Shown here in pieces: positions 44,954-54,300 of a DNA stretch of 64,000 nt. Origin of the DNA: an uncultured Methanoregula sp. (GTDB taxonomy: Archaea > Halobacteriota > Methanomicrobia > Methanomicrobiales > Methanospirillaceae). Below the pieces are notes generated by a model. It saw only the letters and a list, made by a program, of their open reading frames with translations, did not search any database and was not told the DNA's origin. The translations under genes and the position numbers were made by a program. The stretch lies in contig NZ_OY759744.1 in assembly GCF_963662735.1 (NCBI RefSeq), positions 1,344,153 through 1,408,152 of the forward strand. Reading direction: 5' to 3'. The first letter of the stretch is position 1. Each line of letters starts with the position of its first letter.

Positions 44954-45460
44954 ATGAACATAGTAACTACCATAATAAAATCCCGGCATAGTGTAAGGAA
45001 GTTCAAATCCGATCCCATCGATGACACAATGATCCAGGATGCTCTGGAATGCGCCCTGCAGGCCCCGACTGCAATGAACCTCCAGCCTTACTTGTTCGTT
45101 GTTGTGAAACAGAAAGAAACCCTTGCAAAGATCGCCGGACTTGCCGATCACGGAAAATTTATCGCGGATTCTGCAGCCTGCTTTGCGGTTTTTGGTGAAA
45201 AGAAAGAAACTTATTATCTTGAGGATTGTTGTGCGGCGACTGAGAATCTTATCCTGGCACTTCAGGCATATGGTGTGTGTTCCTGCTGGGTTGCGGGTGA
45301 CAAAAAATCCTATGCAGAGCCGGTGAGAGATCTTCTTGGAGTTCCCGGAAAATATACGCTGGTGTCCTTAGTTGCAGCTGGATATCCGGCAGAAGTTCCG
45401 CTTGCAAAGAAAAAACCCGTGAATACGATTGTATTCATGGAAAAATATGAAGAAAAATAA
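44954..45460 (+). CDS. nitroreductase-family flavoprotein
   Basis: FMN-dependent NAD(P)H (or F420H2-linked) oxidoreductase. The N-terminal FMN-binding SRHSVRKF near residue 10 and ALQAPTAMNLQPY near 33 are typical. The C-terminal LGVPGKYTLVSLVAAGYPAE completes the fold. Length 168 residues. The natural substrate is unknown, as for most members. Monocistronic, divergent context unclear. Confidence 0.88.
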   Translation: MNIVTTIIKSRHSVRKFKSDPIDDTMIQDALECALQAPTAMNLQPYLFVVVKQKETLAKIAGLADHGKFIADSAACFAVFGEKKETYYLEDCCAATENLILALQAYGVCSCWVAGDKKSYAEPVRDLLGVPGKYTLVSLVAAGYPAEVPLAKKKPVNTIVFMEKYEEK

Positions 45461-45617
45461 CATTTATAACCCTTTTTAACATGGTCCTGTGCAACCGCAT
45501 TCATCTGAATGATGAGGGCGTCGGACTCCTTTTGTTCTGCCTAAGCGGGATGAGCCCGACATTGTCGTAAAATCCTTCTCGCAATTATTAAGCCTGTGGC
45601 ACATCAGATCAGTGATC

Positions 45618-46904
45618 ATGAAAAAAGCGATTCTGCAGGTAGCATTGGATATCCTTGAGCTCAAAAGAGGTTTGCAGATCGCACAGGAATCTCTTGATGG
45701 AGGAGCAGACTGGATCGAAGTCGGAACTCCTCTTATAAAGAGCGAAGGTATGACGGCGATAAGGGCAATGAGGGATCAGTTTCCGGATTCGGTCATTGTT
45801 GCCGATATGAAGATTGCCGACACCGGAACCCTGGAAGTCGAGATGGCTGCAAAAGCGGGTGCAAACATTGTCTGTATCCTTGCAGATGCCGATGATTCCG
45901 TTATTGCCGAAGCGGTCCGGGCGTCCCGTCTCTATGGAACGCAGCTCATGGCTGACCTGATAAATGTCTCGGATCCAGTCTCCCGTGCATGCCAGCTGGA
46001 ATCGCTGGGCGTTGATATCATCTGTGCCCACGTGGGAATTGATCAGCAGATGATCGGGAAAAGTTCCATTGACCTTCTCACAACTCTTTCCGACCAGGTC
46101 CACATCACCCTCGCAGTGGCCGGAGGAATTGATGCGGCAACGGCAGGGCAGGCCGTGGCCTGTGGTGCGGACATCGTAATTGTCGGGGGATGGATTGCCC
46201 GATCTGCGGACGTTACGGGATCAACAGAACGGATCCGGACGGAGATGGACACCCCCTCCCTGGTACACAAGGAGAGACGTTCTCAGGATGAGGAAATTTA
46301 TGATCTCCTGATGCAGGTTTCCTCCCCAAACGTTACTGATGCAATGCACCGGAAAGGTGCCATGCAGGACCTCATCTCCATTTCCGGTAATGTCAGGATG
46401 GCTGGGAAAGCAGTAACAGTGCAGACCGTTGCTGGTGATTGGGCAAAACCTGTTGAAGCGATAGATATTGCACACAAGCATGATGTTATCGTTATAAACA
46501 ATGACGGGTGCATCCATGTGGCCCCCTGGGGGGAACTGGCTACCATGAGTTGCATAACTAAAGAAATTTCCGGTGTTGTTATCGATGGCGCTGTGCGCGA
46601 TGTGGATGATATACGGGCAATGAAATTCCCCCTCTTTGCAAAAGCTGTAGTACCCAACGCCGGGGAGCCTAAAGGATTCGGGGAGATCAACGCAGAGATC
46701 AGGTGCTGTGGGCAGCAGGTCTCTCCCGGTGACTGGATTATCGGTGATGAGAGTGGTGTTGTGGTAATTCCTGCGGGACGTGCCTATGAAATTGCACGGC
46801 GGGCTCTGGAAGTCCGGAAGAACGAGGAACGGATCCGGGAAGAGATCCGGCGGGGGAGCACATTGTCCACGATCTCGGAACTGATAAAATGGGAGAAAAG
46901 GTGA
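45618..46904 (+). CDS. fused 3-hexulose-6-phosphate synthase / RraA-like protein
   Basis: Two domains. Residues 1-210 form an orotidine-decarboxylase-type barrel (LQVALDILEL, and the catalytic VADMKIADTG near residue 68) matching hexulose-6-phosphate synthase, which in methanogens runs toward ribulose-5-phosphate plus formaldehyde to make pentoses. Residues about 230-420 match the RraA/demethylmenaquinone methyltransferase-like fold (GDWAKPVEAIDIAH, GVVIDGAVRDVDDI). The fusion is known in archaea; what the RraA part does there is not clear. ATG 45618 is chosen over GTG 45612. Length 428 residues. Confidence 0.9.
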   Translation: MKKAILQVALDILELKRGLQIAQESLDGGADWIEVGTPLIKSEGMTAIRAMRDQFPDSVIVADMKIADTGTLEVEMAAKAGANIVCILADADDSVIAEAVRASRLYGTQLMADLINVSDPVSRACQLESLGVDIICAHVGIDQQMIGKSSIDLLTTLSDQVHITLAVAGGIDAATAGQAVACGADIVIVGGWIARSADVTGSTERIRTEMDTPSLVHKERRSQDEEIYDLLMQVSSPNVTDAMHRKGAMQDLISISGNVRMAGKAVTVQTVAGDWAKPVEAIDIAHKHDVIVINNDGCIHVAPWGELATMSCITKEISGVVIDGAVRDVDDIRAMKFPLFAKAVVPNAGEPKGFGEINAEIRCCGQQVSPGDWIIGDESGVVVIPAGRAYEIARRALEVRKNEERIREEIRRGSTLSTISELIKWEKR

Positions 46905-46908
46905 AAAG

Positions 46909-47346
46909 TTATCCGTGGAAGGTGGATCGTTCCAGGAGGGACGCCCCGGAATGGCTGATCTTTTTTATTGCTTCCTCAACGTGATCCACCCTGAGGATAA
47001 GGACAGCCCCTTCTTTTCCTGAATAAGCATAGGAGTACTCGATGTTGATCCCGCTGTCCCCCAGGATCTTTGCAACTTCGTAGAGCCCGCCAGGCTGGTC
47101 TTTCATTTTTACGGCGATTACTTCCGTGAATGCTATGTTGAATCCCAGCGACTGGAGTTTATCGTGAGCTTTCTCCGGGTGATCAACAAGAGCCCTGACG
47201 ACTCCAAAACCATTTGCCTCAGCAATACTGAATGCCAGGATATTGATCTTCTCCTCTCCGAGAGCATGGGCAATAGCCGCAAGTCTTCCCGGGCGGTTTT
47301 CAGAGAAGATGGATATCTGCCTGATCACAAATTTCTGTGTGTCCAT
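46909..47346 (-). CDS. tandem ACT-domain protein
   Basis: A 145-residue protein made of two ACT domains (residues 7-70 and 75-140), each with the ligand-loop pattern ENRPGRLAAIAHAL and DQPGGLYEVAKIL. ACT domains bind amino acids and regulate enzymes. Its ATG directly follows the stop of the paaK-type gene, so it probably senses an aromatic or other amino acid to control the ligases upstream. Family members are commonly found next to phenylacetate-CoA ligase genes. Confidence 0.88.
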   Translation of the reverse strand: MDTQKFVIRQISIFSENRPGRLAAIAHALGEEKINILAFSIAEANGFGVVRALVDHPEKAHDKLQSLGFNIAFTEVIAVKMKDQPGGLYEVAKILGDSGINIEYSYAYSGKEGAVLILRVDHVEEAIKKISHSGASLLERSTFHG

Positions 47347-48648
47347 TTACATCGACCTCCTGTCTATGACTTTTTTCGATTTTCCTTCAAATCGAGGTAA
47401 GGAACCAGGTTCAACCAGTTCCACCTCAGCGTTCACGTTCAGTGCGTTCCTGAGCCGGTGCTCTACCATCCGTCGCACCTGCATGAGATCATTGATCTTG
47501 TCGCTGAACGATTCCTTGTTGAGTTCAACCCGTACCAGCATATCGTCAAGAGCACCTTTCCGTTCGACAATGATCTGGAAATGCTGTCCGACTTCAGGGA
47601 TGGTCATCAGGGTATATTCGATCTGCGATGGGAAGACATTGATTCCCCTGATGATCAGCATGTCGTCCACCCGTCCCTGAATGCGCTGGATTCTGGGATG
47701 TGTTCTCCCGCATGAACAGACCTCTTCTTCCATGGATGAGATGTCACCTATACGGTACCTGACCATGGGAAGTGCCTCTTTCTGGAGCATGGTGATGGTA
47801 ACCTCTCCTTTCTCCCCCGGTTCGAGGGGTTCTTCCGTCTTCGGATCAATGATTTCAACAAGTGCCATATCAGACCAGATGTGGAACCCCTGTTGCTCGG
47901 AGCATTCCGTGAACATTGGCCCGGAAAGTTCGCTTGTACCGTAAATATCAAAGGCTTTGATCCCCAGCCAGTCTTCTATCCGGGTACGCATACTCTCGGT
48001 CCATGGTTCGGCACCCAGGATCCCTGTCTTGAGGCAGGTGTCGTTTTTGATACTGACTCCCATCTTTTCTGCAACTTCGCCCATATGGAGAAGATATGAG
48101 GGAGTACAGGCAATAGCCGTGGCCTTCAGGTCCTGCATGAGTTCGATCTGCCGCTCAGTGTTGCCGACGCTGGTCGGTAAAACGGTCGCCCCGATTCGCT
48201 CAGCACCGTAATGAAGCCCGAGTCCCCCGGTAAACAGACCGTATCCATAACTCACCTGGATAACATCTCCCCTCCCGAGACCGATTGAGGTAAGGCCCCG
48301 GGCAAGTGAGGTTGTCCAGGTATCCAGATCGTTCTGGGTATATCCGACAACGGTTGGTTTACCCGTAGTTCCCGAGGAAACGTGGTATCTGACAAGTTCT
48401 TCCTGCGATGCAGTAAAGATCCTGTCCGGGTAATTGTCCCGCAGATCGCGTTTGAACATGAAGGGAAGTTTCCTTACATCTGAAATATCCCGGATGTCAT
48501 CGGGATGAACTTTCTGCTCCTTCATACGATCATGATAAAATGGTGAGAAACTATACAGCCGATATACAAGACTTTTCAGTAATTTATACTGCATCTTCTT
48601 GAGGTCTGCTTGGGGTATCTTCTCAATACGCGGATCCCAGTATGTCAT
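47347..48648 (-). CDS. paaK: phenylacetate-CoA ligase family protein (second copy)
   Basis: AMP-forming ligase of the PaaK family, 433 residues. The phosphate-binding loop SSGTTGKPTVVGYT is near residue 91 and the core motif DIYGTSELSGP near 237. A C-terminal lid domain is present. In archaea such enzymes may make aryl-CoA thioesters for reductive synthesis of aromatic amino acids. The F390 synthetase of methanogens belongs to the same family, so the adenylylated substrate is uncertain. Starts inside the stop of its paralogue (ATGA overlap). Confidence 0.88.
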   Translation of the reverse strand: MTYWDPRIEKIPQADLKKMQYKLLKSLVYRLYSFSPFYHDRMKEQKVHPDDIRDISDVRKLPFMFKRDLRDNYPDRIFTASQEELVRYHVSSGTTGKPTVVGYTQNDLDTWTTSLARGLTSIGLGRGDVIQVSYGYGLFTGGLGLHYGAERIGATVLPTSVGNTERQIELMQDLKATAIACTPSYLLHMGEVAEKMGVSIKNDTCLKTGILGAEPWTESMRTRIEDWLGIKAFDIYGTSELSGPMFTECSEQQGFHIWSDMALVEIIDPKTEEPLEPGEKGEVTITMLQKEALPMVRYRIGDISSMEEEVCSCGRTHPRIQRIQGRVDDMLIIRGINVFPSQIEYTLMTIPEVGQHFQIIVERKGALDDMLVRVELNKESFSDKINDLMQVRRMVEHRLRNALNVNAEVELVEPGSLPRFEGKSKKVIDRRSM

Positions 48649-49934
48649 TCTGCCCCTCTCCGGTCAATCACTCGTTTTGCTTTTCCTTCAAACCGGGGAA
48701 GTGATCCCGGTTCCACAAGAGTGACCGTTGTCCGTAACTCAAGGGTATCCCGGAGCTCTTTGACCACTTTTTTCTGCAGCCTGGCAAGATCTGCCAGCTC
48801 GCCGCTGAAAAATTCCCGGTTGATCTCCACTTCGACGGTCATCTCGTCCAGATGATTTATTCTGTCGATATATACCATAAATTGATTGCCTACTTCCGGA
48901 ATCCTGAGCAGGACATGCTCTATCTGGGACGGGAACACGTTTATTCCCCGGATGACCAGCATGTCATCACTCCTTCCGGTAATCCGTGCGATTTTTTTGC
49001 CTCTCCTGCACAGGCACCCGTCCTCCATCAGCATCGTTATATCCCCGGTCCGGTACCGCAACAGGGGCATCGCTTCTTTTGCAAGGGGGGTTACTACCAG
49101 TTCCCCTCGCTCTCCATCAGCGACCTGCTCCCCTGTCTTCGGGTCAATGATCTCGACCAGGTAACTGTCATGCCAGATATGGAGGCCATTTCGCTCAGCG
49201 CATTCAAATGCAACACCGGGACCGAACAATTCGCTTAAGCCGTAGGAATCATATGCGGTAATTCCGAGCCGGTTTTCCAGGGTTTTCCGGGTGCTTTCTG
49301 ACCACGACTCAGCCCCGAAAAGCCCGGTTTTCAGGCTGTCAAGCGATGTTCCCATCTCTTCAGCCACTTCTGACAGATGCATGGCATAGCTGGGTGTGCA
49401 ATGAATCGTTGTAACCCCAAAATCATTTATCATCTCGATCTGCCGCTTTGTATTGCCCGTTGCACTGGGAATAACCGTCATCCCGATTTTTTCTGCACCG
49501 TAATGGAAACCAAGACCACCGGTGAACATACCATAATTGACCATGTTCTGGAAGACATCTTCATCGGTTATGCCCACCATCGTCATATTCCGGGCTATCA
49601 GATCTGACCACGTATCAAGATCTTTTCTGGTATATCCCACAACGGTAGGTTTTCCTGTGGTCCCCGAAGTAGTATGAATCCGAACAACCTGTTTAAGGGG
49701 TACTGCAAAAAAACCAAACGGATATCCGTCCCTGAGGTCCTGTTTCCTGGTGAAAGGGATTTTCGTAATATCGTCCAAGGATTTTATTGAGGTTTTCTGG
49801 ATGCCTGCACTTTTAAACTGTTTACGGTAAAAATCAACATTCTGCGCCAGACTCATAGTCTTTTTCAACCGTTTGAGCTGGAGTGCGTGCAGGGCATCGG
49901 GCTTCAGGGTCTCAATCTTTTCATTCCAGTACAT
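48645..49934 (-). CDS. paaK: phenylacetate-CoA ligase family protein (first copy)
   Basis: Paralogue of the following gene with the same architecture: HTTSGTTGKPTVVGYT near residue 89, DSYGLSELFGP near 237, and a shared ending (GSLPRFEGKAKRVIDRR). Length 429 residues. The two copies are clearly duplicated but diverged, so they probably handle different acids or form a heteromer. Operon order is paaK-paaK-ACT. Divergent from cas1 with 225 bp between starts. Confidence 0.88.
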   Translation of the reverse strand: MYWNEKIETLKPDALHALQLKRLKKTMSLAQNVDFYRKQFKSAGIQKTSIKSLDDITKIPFTRKQDLRDGYPFGFFAVPLKQVVRIHTTSGTTGKPTVVGYTRKDLDTWSDLIARNMTMVGITDEDVFQNMVNYGMFTGGLGFHYGAEKIGMTVIPSATGNTKRQIEMINDFGVTTIHCTPSYAMHLSEVAEEMGTSLDSLKTGLFGAESWSESTRKTLENRLGITAYDSYGLSELFGPGVAFECAERNGLHIWHDSYLVEIIDPKTGEQVADGERGELVVTPLAKEAMPLLRYRTGDITMLMEDGCLCRRGKKIARITGRSDDMLVIRGINVFPSQIEHVLLRIPEVGNQFMVYIDRINHLDEMTVEVEINREFFSGELADLARLQKKVVKELRDTLELRTTVTLVEPGSLPRFEGKAKRVIDRRGAE

Positions 49935-50121
49935 CTGCCACCCTTGTTATGCTAATGCATGACAAGTGGATATATGGTGTTTTCAACGGTTTATATTCAC
50001 CGAAATGTCGATCTCATTTGAGAAATCACCGTCGGGATGGGGGAGGAATTCAATAAAATCGTTTAAACAACGATGCACCGGACCGCGCAAAACGATGAAT
50101 TAATCAATCGATATGAGATAG

Positions 50122-50134
50122 TAAATAGATAAAA
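50122..50134 (+). promoter_or_regulatory. TATA box of the stand-alone cas1
   Basis: TAAATAGATAAAA lies 25-38 nt before the GTG at 50160, consistent with a leaderless or nearly leaderless transcript and independent expression. Confidence 0.45.
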
Positions 50135-50159
50135 CGGATCTGTATTTTTGGGGTTAATA

Positions 50160-51089
50160 GTGACGAATTATTCATGGCTGCCAGTCACCGGTTTTGGGGC
50201 CCACATAAAATCCACCCAGAAGCAACTCATAGTGCAGAAAAAAAATACCACAGAAGTCTATCCTATTGACTCTTTCAAGCACCTCCTCATCGTTGGAGGA
50301 CATACGATCAATTCAACAACCGTCATGCAGCTCATTAAAAATGGTGCATACATCTCGTTTTTTGATACGGATGGTTCACCGGTGGGAACAATACAACCGT
50401 TCGGTGATGGAGGCATGGCTGAATTGCATGCACTCCAGCAGAGTGTTCCCCGCCACAGGTACGCTATCGCCGTTGCAGATGGGGCTCTCAGATCACGGCT
50501 GTTATCGATCACCCGGGCTCAGGAAGTACGCCAAACAACCCTGTTTTACGAAGGGGAACTGGAATTCTTAAAAAACGCCCAGGAAGAACTGGTTTATCTG
50601 ATCAAACTGGATGAAATACGACGTCTTCATCGCATGACCTCAGATATGTATTATGAGATAATGGCCCGGGACCTTCCCCCCGACTGGGGGTTCAGGAGGA
50701 GGACCGATAGACCTCATACCGATCCCATCAATGCTATGCTCTCATTTGGATATGCGATGCTCTATGGTACGTGTTCTGTCTCAGTTATTGGAGCGTTTCT
50801 TGATCCAGATACCGGGCTGTTACACGATGGGAAGGGAAGCCTGATACAGGATCTTATTGAACCGCTGAAAGCGGAAATGGTGGACCGGTTAGTATTTCAG
50901 ATTGCAAAAGATAGCCTGAAACCTGCAGATTTTGAATTGACTACGAATCGTTGTATTCTCTCAGAGAGCCTCATCAGGATGATGATTGATCTGTTTTATA
51001 CGACAATCAATGCTGAAAAGATCAACGTGCATGTATCTGGTTTCTGTAACTCAATGAAAAATAATTCTGAATTCAGAGTGCAGTACTGA
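50160..51089 (+). CDS. cas1: stand-alone Cas1 integrase
   Basis: Cas1-family integrase of 309 residues. The N-terminal beta domain covers about residues 1-85 and includes LLIVGGHTINSTTVMQLIKNG. The C-terminal helical domain holds the active site: Glu 166 in MYYEIMA, His 222 in DPDTGLLHDG, and Asp 231 with Glu 234 in IQDLIEPLKAEMVDRLVF. All key positions look intact, so it should be catalytic. GTG 50160 is chosen by its TATA box; TTG 50148 is an alternative. There is no CRISPR array, cas2, cas4 or effector gene in the window, and no transposon polymerase. Solo Cas1 lineages in methanogens have been described; their role is unknown. Confidence 0.92.
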   Translation: MTNYSWLPVTGFGAHIKSTQKQLIVQKKNTTEVYPIDSFKHLLIVGGHTINSTTVMQLIKNGAYISFFDTDGSPVGTIQPFGDGGMAELHALQQSVPRHRYAIAVADGALRSRLLSITRAQEVRQTTLFYEGELEFLKNAQEELVYLIKLDEIRRLHRMTSDMYYEIMARDLPPDWGFRRRTDRPHTDPINAMLSFGYAMLYGTCSVSVIGAFLDPDTGLLHDGKGSLIQDLIEPLKAEMVDRLVFQIAKDSLKPADFELTTNRCILSESLIRMMIDLFYTTINAEKINVHVSGFCNSMKNNSEFRVQY

Positions 51090-51366
51090 CTCTTCCGTCA
51101 CCTTTGATGATGGAGAAATCATCGAAATTTTCCAGGGGAATTTCCACGAGATGGATATCCCGGATGATTGCCCGGGGACACCCGTATACCATTGAGACAA
51201 ATTTTTCAAGAATCATTGCTTCTCCTGAAGCATAGATGTGGACTCTCCCATCCGAGAGGTTCATGACGGTTCCCGTCACGTTCAAATCTGTTGCAATTCT
51301 TCGGATACATGCTCGGAATCCGACTTTCTGGACTCTTCCGGTAATGAATATCTCAATGGTTTTCAC
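51073..51366 (-). CDS. acyP: acylphosphatase
   Basis: Small hydrolase of acyl phosphates (carbamoyl and acetyl phosphate). The catalytic Arg 18 in GRVQKVGFRACIRR and Asn 36 in VMNLSDGRV are both present. Length 97 residues. Its last 17 bp overlap the 3' end of cas1 in convergent orientation, and it follows the 1185-residue gene by 2 bp on the same strand, suggesting co-transcription with it. Confidence 0.93.
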   Translation of the reverse strand: MKTIEIFITGRVQKVGFRACIRRIATDLNVTGTVMNLSDGRVHIYASGEAMILEKFVSMVYGCPRAIIRDIHLVEIPLENFDDFSIIKGDGRVSTAL

Positions 51367-51368
51367 CC

Positions 51369-54300
51369 TTACATCCCCTGCATGATTTTTATCGCCAGTC
51401 CCAGCTCGTCAAACACATCGTCCCGTACAGATGCCTGTCGGATGTTTGTTGCAGAATCTATTGCATAATCGAGGATTTCCTGTGCGGCCTCGTGGCTCCC
51501 TGAGGCATATATCTTCAGGGCTATATCGCACATCACGTATGAGCGACGGGAAAGCGGCCGGATGATCCGGGCTTCTTTTACTGCACACTGTATCATTCTC
51601 TGGGCAAGCCTCCCTTCTCCTGCTCTTTTGAAAAAAATGGCAAGGTCGCAGAAAAATAGTGCTTCTTTACCCCTGTCCGCAGCCGATCGGACGAGGTGTT
51701 CAAGGGATGTAATCTGGCTGGAATGGGAGTTCTCCCGTAACATTTTTTCCGAAAGTGCCTTGATTTTTATATACCGGGAATTCTCATCAATCGGCTCTTT
51801 CTGGCCGGTTTGCTGGAGATGATGGATACGGACTTCATCATTATCGATGGTATGTATTATCCTGTTCGCAAGATCGAGGAATATCTTATCCTTGCCCTTC
51901 TGGTACAGGACAAGGTAAATCTGGGCCATATTTTCCCGGATAATATCGGCGATATACTGGATGTTGATCTTTCCGGACAGGGTATCGGCTTTTGCCAGCA
52001 GGCTTAATGAAATTTCAATATTGTCGTTCTGGAGAGCCAGAGGAACCAGATCAATAATCGTAGAAGCCCTTTCGTACGGTGAAGAAATTTTTTCGACCGT
52101 TGCAGCCATTATTTTCAGGAGGTTATTGCATTGATCCTTATCGTGACTGAACATATTGTAGACCGCAACCAGGGAACTGATGTATTCTATTGGGTCAGTT
52201 ATTTTCTGGACCACATCCAGAGCTACCTGTATCCATTTACTCTCCGGTGCAACGGAATTCACTCGGACTATGGCGAGAACAACCTGACGCCGGACTTCCG
52301 AAGTTTTCTCAGGTTCGACCAATTCCAATAGCCGAATCCCCTGGTTTAAATATATTGATGCTGTTTTTGGATCGATGTCGGAATAGATTGTTGCCATGTC
52401 GGCAAGGATCATTATCTGCTGGTATTCTGCAGACAGATTCCTGATGTCGTTATGGATCTGGTTCATCAACTGGCGTGCACGCTCGATATCTCCCAGTTTT
52501 ATTGAGGCGTCCGCAAGATTACACAATCCGGAAAATCGTACATATGGATCGTGTATCCTTTGCAGGATCTGGAAGATCAGGTTGAGAACGACAGGATTAG
52601 TTTTTGAGATATCGTTCCTGAAAAGGTGATTTGCCATTATCTCGTACGGGTCCGTTGTTCCGCTATGGGGAATATTGTCCCGCATGCTGGAAATTATCCG
52701 GGCCATCATGGCATCCCGTTCATATGTATTGGCGATCTCAGATGCGTACAATGCCAGCATGACCGCATAATCGGGGTTGTCGTTTGACTGGGAATACGAT
52801 ATTATAATGTCGATGAAACAGGCAATTTTGAGGGATATCTGGTGGGATTTGCTGTTTTTTTTGATGATATCCATTCCCCGTCCAAATAGGTTAAGGACGG
52901 ATGTTATCTGGTTCCCATCAGTAGGATAGAGTGGATCCTGCAGGAGGATGCACCCTATTTTTACAAACCCTTCGGCGATTTTTTCCAGCAAATGTGTTTT
53001 TAGGGCGGGATCGTTCACATCTTCTGTGATCCTTGCTGCCTCTTCGAGTGCTCCTGCCGACTGCTGGTCGATGGCATATTTTATGATCCCATCGATAATA
53101 TTTGCCAGGGCATAGGTTGCCAGCTTCGGCTCAAGGAGAGAGCTGCTCCAGACTTTCATTCTTAGCAGGAGATCCAGATCTCCCTGCTGGGCTGCGAGAA
53201 TTGCTGCTTCATCAATAATGCTGCTCAAAGCAGCTGAACGGGTATCCTGCCCTTCAATCTCGCATGTCAATCCGACTGCTCTCTGGAGCAGGTCGCGGTT
53301 TCTTGCATGGACTCCAATCTTGGCAATCTTGATTACGATGAGAGAAATCGCTCTTTCTTTAATGGACTGGTCACTGATGGTATCGGTAAGATGGATGAGG
53401 ATATCTGGATTACAGTTATCAAGAAAACCACGATCGACTAGGATGGTGATGCTTTCAAGCAGTATATGATCCCGCTTTGGGTGAAGGGTAAGAAGATCAA
53501 TTACTGATGGTATGTGGGGAATTATCTCTTCGGAAGGAGCTTCTTTGCACAACTCAGTAATTGTTCGCGCGATTGCAGCATTTACGACTTTGAGATTGAC
53601 CTGTGCCAGAAGTGATGTGTTTATAAGGAGTATTCGATCATTCAGAATCCCTTTCTTAAGAAGATGTGTCAGTGTGTCTGCATAGAGAGGCGTGCTCTCC
53701 AGATTCTGGCTGATTTTTTCAAAAATTCCTAATGCAGAACTGAAATCATCAAACGTGAGCATTATCTGTGAAAATTGCAGATAAATACGGGATGATACCG
53801 CGGGTTCTAAATTTTCATCGATTAACGGAACGAGATCGACTAAAATATGCATGTTTTTGGTATTTTTTGCAACCGAGATTCCGGCACGGACCAGCTCTCT
53901 AACCGGGTATGGCTCCGATTTAAGCAGGTGCCGCTGTAAATCCAGGGCCGATGAGAGGAACCAGGGATCTCCCGACCGTTCAGCTTTCTTTAAAAGATCG
54001 AGAACAAGGATTTCTGTGACGGAAGGATTGTTTTTGCACAGTGTCTGGAGCGTTTCCAGTATCAGGTTTTTATCTTTAACCCGGTCAAGCATCTGTTCTG
54101 TGAGGGCACTGATTATCTCGAGGTACGCGTCGTGAGGTATTTTCTGGAAATTGGTAATGAAGAGCGGCACGTCTGCCATCTCTCTTCCGAAAATGGATCT
54201 GGATCCTTTCTCTATGATGAAAACAAGGCAATCATGTCTCCGGTTTTTCTGGTGGATCCCCGTTGCCTGGTTGATGCTATCGAAAAATGATGAACGGTTT

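Noticed and set aside
49935-50159. CRISPR array or leader next to cas1
   Set aside because: No repeated unit with spacers is present in this gap or anywhere within the window; the only array (43.3-43.7 kb) is degenerate, contiguous and has no unique spacers.
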